NCBI GenBank assembly: GCA_017420605.1
Contig: JAFOIS010000328.1
Span: 1 to 14,988, forward strand
Direction: 5' to 3'
DNA: 14,988 bases
DNA from: Lachnospiraceae bacterium
Lineage (GTDB): Bacteria > Bacillota > Clostridia > Lachnospirales > Lachnospiraceae
The notes beneath the pieces were generated by a model that saw nothing but the letters and a program-made list of their open reading frames with translations, was not told the origin of the DNA and searched no databases. The translations under genes were made by a program, and so were the position numbers. The number at the start of each line of letters is the position of its first letter. The stretch's first letter is position 1. This document shows positions 14,648 through 14,988 of the stretch, piece after piece.

Positions 14648-14988
14648 TTGGCGAAGAATCTTGTCATCGTCGAATCGCCGGCGAAGGTGAAGACGATCAA
14701 AAAGTTTATCGGAACCGGCTATGAGGTCATGGCTTCCATGGGACACGTACGCGATCTGCCGAAAAGCACGATCGGGATCGACGTGGAGCATGACTTTGAT
14801 CCGCATTATATTACGATCCGCGGGAAGGGAGAACTGCTCGCCGCGCTGCGGAAAGCCGCAAAGGCGGCGGATACCGTTTATCTCGCGACAGACCCTGACC
14901 GGGAAGGGGAAGCGATCTCGTGGCATCTCATCGCCGCACTGGGACTCGAGGGCAAGCGCTGCAGGCGTATCTCCTTTAATGAGATCAC
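14648..14988 (+). CDS. topA: DNA topoisomerase I, N-terminal part (3' partial)
   Basis: The first 113 residues of TopA run off the right edge. The start is TTG 14648; AAGGAG (14634-14639) lies 8 bases upstream, and the protein then reads [16 protein letters not shown], the invariant TopA opening. Topoisomerase I relaxes negative supercoils by cutting one strand. The Toprim domain is present: E9 (VESPAK), GHVRDLPKS, and the metal-binding DPDREGEA with D82, D84 and E86. The active-site tyrosine and zinc-binding C terminus lie beyond the window. Position after dprA is typical for Bacillota. A separate promoter lets it be controlled independently of comM-dprA. Confidence 0.95.
   Translation, partial: MAKNLVIVESPAKVKTIKKFIGTGYEVMASMGHVRDLPKSTIGIDVEHDFDPHYITIRGKGELLAALRKAAKAADTVYLATDPDREGEAISWHLIAALGLEGKRCRRISFNEI

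Overview
This window is a dense, all-plus-strand block of bacterial housekeeping genes. It suggests a fairly GC-rich member of the Bacillota, class Clostridia, possibly Lachnospiraceae. The reasons are the gene set (ireB, ruvX, a DUF1292 protein, RNase J, mtaB, pepF, then comM-dprA-topA), the purine-rich Shine-Dalgarno sites, the use of TTG and GTG starts, and the many overlapping stop and start codons. Family assignment is by eye and tentative. There is no rRNA, tRNA, CRISPR array, insertion sequence or prophage gene, and no gap between genes exceeds about 110 bases.

Unit 1 (1-7545) is a tightly packed operon entering from the left edge. It holds a membrane-anchored HtrA-type serine protease (5' end cut off), a ClpX-family unfoldase with an altered substrate-recognition loop, a small zinc-ribbon protein with an acidic tail, a divergent signal peptidase II-like aspartyl protease, oligoendopeptidase F, the tRNA-modifying radical SAM enzyme MtaB and a CYTH-family triphosphate tunnel enzyme. 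Four of these seven genes act in proteolysis or protein unfolding, in different cell compartments.

Unit 2 (promoter near 7562-7590, genes 7632-12009) contains ireB, ruvX, a DUF1292 gene, RNase J, a short membrane protein carrying only the N-terminal part of MltG, and a U32-family protein most like the tRNA hydroxylation factor TrhP. Apart from RNase J, this matches the yrzL-yrrK-yrzB-yrrL-...-yrrO order known from Bacillus subtilis. The unit ends at a strong intrinsic terminator (12038-12065).

Unit 3 (12113-14560) is comM/yifB plus dprA, the DNA-uptake and recombination pair. Its likely promoter overlaps both the stop codon of the preceding gene and that gene's terminator. Unit 4 is topA, with its own promoter, a TTG start and a 3' end beyond the window.

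I see no clearly new defence or mobile system. The points most worth a second look are the ClpX variant and its proteolysis neighbourhood, the freshly duplicated repeats in the HtrA tail, the catalytic-domain-less MltG and the interlocked terminator/promoter at about 12006-12065.
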